A program made the translations under genes and the position numbers. DNA of 6,660 bases from Ponticaulis sp. (GTDB taxonomy: Bacteria; Pseudomonadota; Alphaproteobacteria; Caulobacterales; Hyphomonadaceae): contig PABS01000053.1 of NCBI GenBank assembly GCA_002699325.1, positions 21,616 to 28,275 of the forward strand, read 5' to 3'. Under the pieces are notes generated by a model that was given only the letters and a program-made list of their open reading frames with translations, did not search any database and was not told the DNA's origin. Positions 5,503-6,660 of this stretch are shown in pieces (the stretch's first letter is position 1; every line of letters begins with the position of its first letter).

Positions 5503-6660
5503 CTATTCGCCGTCGATCAGGATTGCGCCTTCAACGTCGAAGTAATCTGTATCGACTTCGGAGACCGTGTTGAAACGCATGGCGACAACATCGTCTGGTG
5601 TAACGGTTGGCCAGAAGGGAAGGCCGCGCGCGTTCGGATCGCCATGACGGGCAAAGGAAATCCACGCTTCGCTTACCTGATCGGCTATGCCCTGTGGCGC
5701 TTTCGTATCGCCGACCATGGATTCTGAGTTTTCCAGCGTGTCGAAGGCGAAAGGAATTTCGAGGGCGTGCGGGGTCTTGTAGATGCCATCCATAACAGGC
5801 GTTTCCCAGTCGAACTGGTAGAGCCAGACGGGTGCCGCGCCTTCTTCTGCTTTCTTTTTGGCCTGACGCACGGCGTTTGAAGAGTAGCGAACATCTGAGG
5901 CCATTGCGACGAGGATCTGACCGTCAGAATAGTCCGGGAATTCGCCGCGATAGGCTTCAACGATGTCTTCGAACTCATCTTCGGTGACGAATTCGCCAAT
6001 CAGGCTTTTCACCGCCTGAAAGCTGAGCTTTGGCTCGCCTGCGCCAGGACGCATCAGCCAGAGCGACAGCTCATCTTTGTTTGAGCCGATCAGCATGGGG
6101 ACATCAGCGTTTGGCTGTGGGTCAGGCGCTGTGAAGGGATCATATTTCAGCGAGCGTCCATCGACGACCGGGCCCCAGGAGAAACTTCTGCTGGACATAG
6201 CGGCTGCTTTGCGGAGGCCCGCAATGATTTCGTCCTGGCTAAGCGCCTTCAGCGCGTCGATGTCGCCGTCTTCAATTTCGACAGCTTTGAAAAAGTCGAG
6301 CGTGTCCTTATGGGCCTGCTCCGGTGTGCGGAAGCTGAGCATGGAGCCGGACTGGACGATGGCGCGGTCGAACAGACCTTCGGCCATGCCCATGGCGTTC
6401 AGAACGGAAACCTTACGACCACCGCCGGACTCGCCAAAAATTGTGACGTTATCCGGATTGCCGCCGAAATTTTCGATATTGTCGCGGACCCATTTGAGGG
6501 CATGAACCATGTCGAGTGTGCCAACATTGCCGCTGTCGGCATAGGCGGGGTCGTCCGTCATGCCAGCGAGGTAGAGATAGCCAAGCGCATTGAGCCGGTG
6601 ATTGATGGTGACGACGACCACATCACCGCGATTGGCGAGGTTTACGCCTTCATAGGCAGT
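5503..6660 (-). CDS. Type B carboxylesterase (5' end outside window)
   Basis: This is an alpha/beta-hydrolase of the carboxylesterase type B / para-nitrobenzyl esterase family, which hydrolyses carboxylic esters. The frame is open to the window edge, and the residues before the GTG at 6621 (AYEGVNLANRGD) fit the family's conserved strand leading into VVVVTINHRLN, so the true start lies to the right. In the 385 visible residues the nucleophile is S78 in GESGGG. The acid is E197 in SNKDE, aligned to the Glu of acetylcholinesterase. The catalytic base is H298 in TPHALEIPF. The triad is complete, and the spacing is close to that of Torpedo acetylcholinesterase. In this family the nucleophile usually sits near residue 190-220, so roughly 110-140 residues are missing, including any signal peptide; its location in the cell cannot be judged. 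It lies upstream of the GMC oxidoreductase gene on the same strand. Substrate unknown. Confidence 0.9.
   Translation of the reverse strand, partial: TAYEGVNLANRGDVVVVTINHRLNALGYLYLAGMTDDPAYADSGNVGTLDMVHALKWVRDNIENFGGNPDNVTIFGESGGGRKVSVLNAMGMAEGLFDRAIVQSGSMLSFRTPEQAHKDTLDFFKAVEIEDGDIDALKALSQDEIIAGLRKAAAMSSRSFSWGPVVDGRSLKYDPFTAPDPQPNADVPMLIGSNKDELSLWLMRPGAGEPKLSFQAVKSLIGEFVTEDEFEDIVEAYRGEFPDYSDGQILVAMASDVRYSSNAVRQAKKKAEEGAAPVWLYQFDWETPVMDGIYKTPHALEIPFAFDTLENSESMVGDTKAPQGIADQVSEAWISFARHGDPNARGLPFWPTVTPDDVVAMRFNTVSEVDTDYFDVEGAILIDGE

Noticed and set aside
5503..6660. The carboxylesterase as the target of the Kazal proteins
   Set aside because: It is a serine hydrolase but with an alpha/beta-hydrolase fold and ester substrates; Kazal loops fit protease clefts, and nothing here links them beyond proximity.

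Overview
The window reads as ordinary chromosomal DNA of a Gram-negative bacterium. It is moderately GC-rich and densely packed, with strong GGAG-type ribosome sites, two lipoprotein signal peptides, and small-molecule catabolic genes. The gene styles (MDR reductase, PhyH-like dioxygenase, MmsB, GMC oxidoreductase, type B esterase) fit an alphaproteobacterium, possibly a marine Hyphomonadaceae-like one. That placement is a low-confidence inference from protein style only. I see no tRNA, rRNA, CRISPR array, insertion sequence or phage gene.

The left part (1-2467, + strand) is a tight probable operon of three enzymes: an NADP-dependent MDR oxidoreductase cut by the window edge, a PhyH-like Fe(II)/2-oxoglutarate dioxygenase starting with GTG, and 3-hydroxyisobutyrate dehydrogenase (mmsB, valine catabolism). 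The gaps are only 12 and 16 nt.

The middle (2543-3819, + strand) is the most unusual part. Three consecutive small exported cysteine-rich proteins each end in a Kazal-type protease-inhibitor domain. The first two are tandem-duplicated lipoproteins, about 70 percent identical, each with the same ribosome site and a Pro/Tyr-rich linker. A good intrinsic terminator follows them. The third has an ordinary secretion signal with no lipobox or linker, and it may be transcribed as a leaderless mRNA from a promoter squeezed between that terminator and its ATG. All three share exactly the same ten-cysteine spacing. The predicted P1 residue of the inhibitory loop differs in each (Arg, Gln, Thr), which suggests a small set of envelope and secreted inhibitors with separate targets.

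The right part (3820-6660, - strand) holds a GMC-family FAD oxidoreductase and, upstream of it, a type B carboxylesterase whose N-terminus lies outside the window. A strong hairpin sits in the 63-nt gap between them. The pair could release an alcohol from an ester and then oxidise it, but that link rests only on adjacency. The stop codons of the third Kazal gene and the GMC gene abut with no intervening base, so the two transcription units converge tail to tail.
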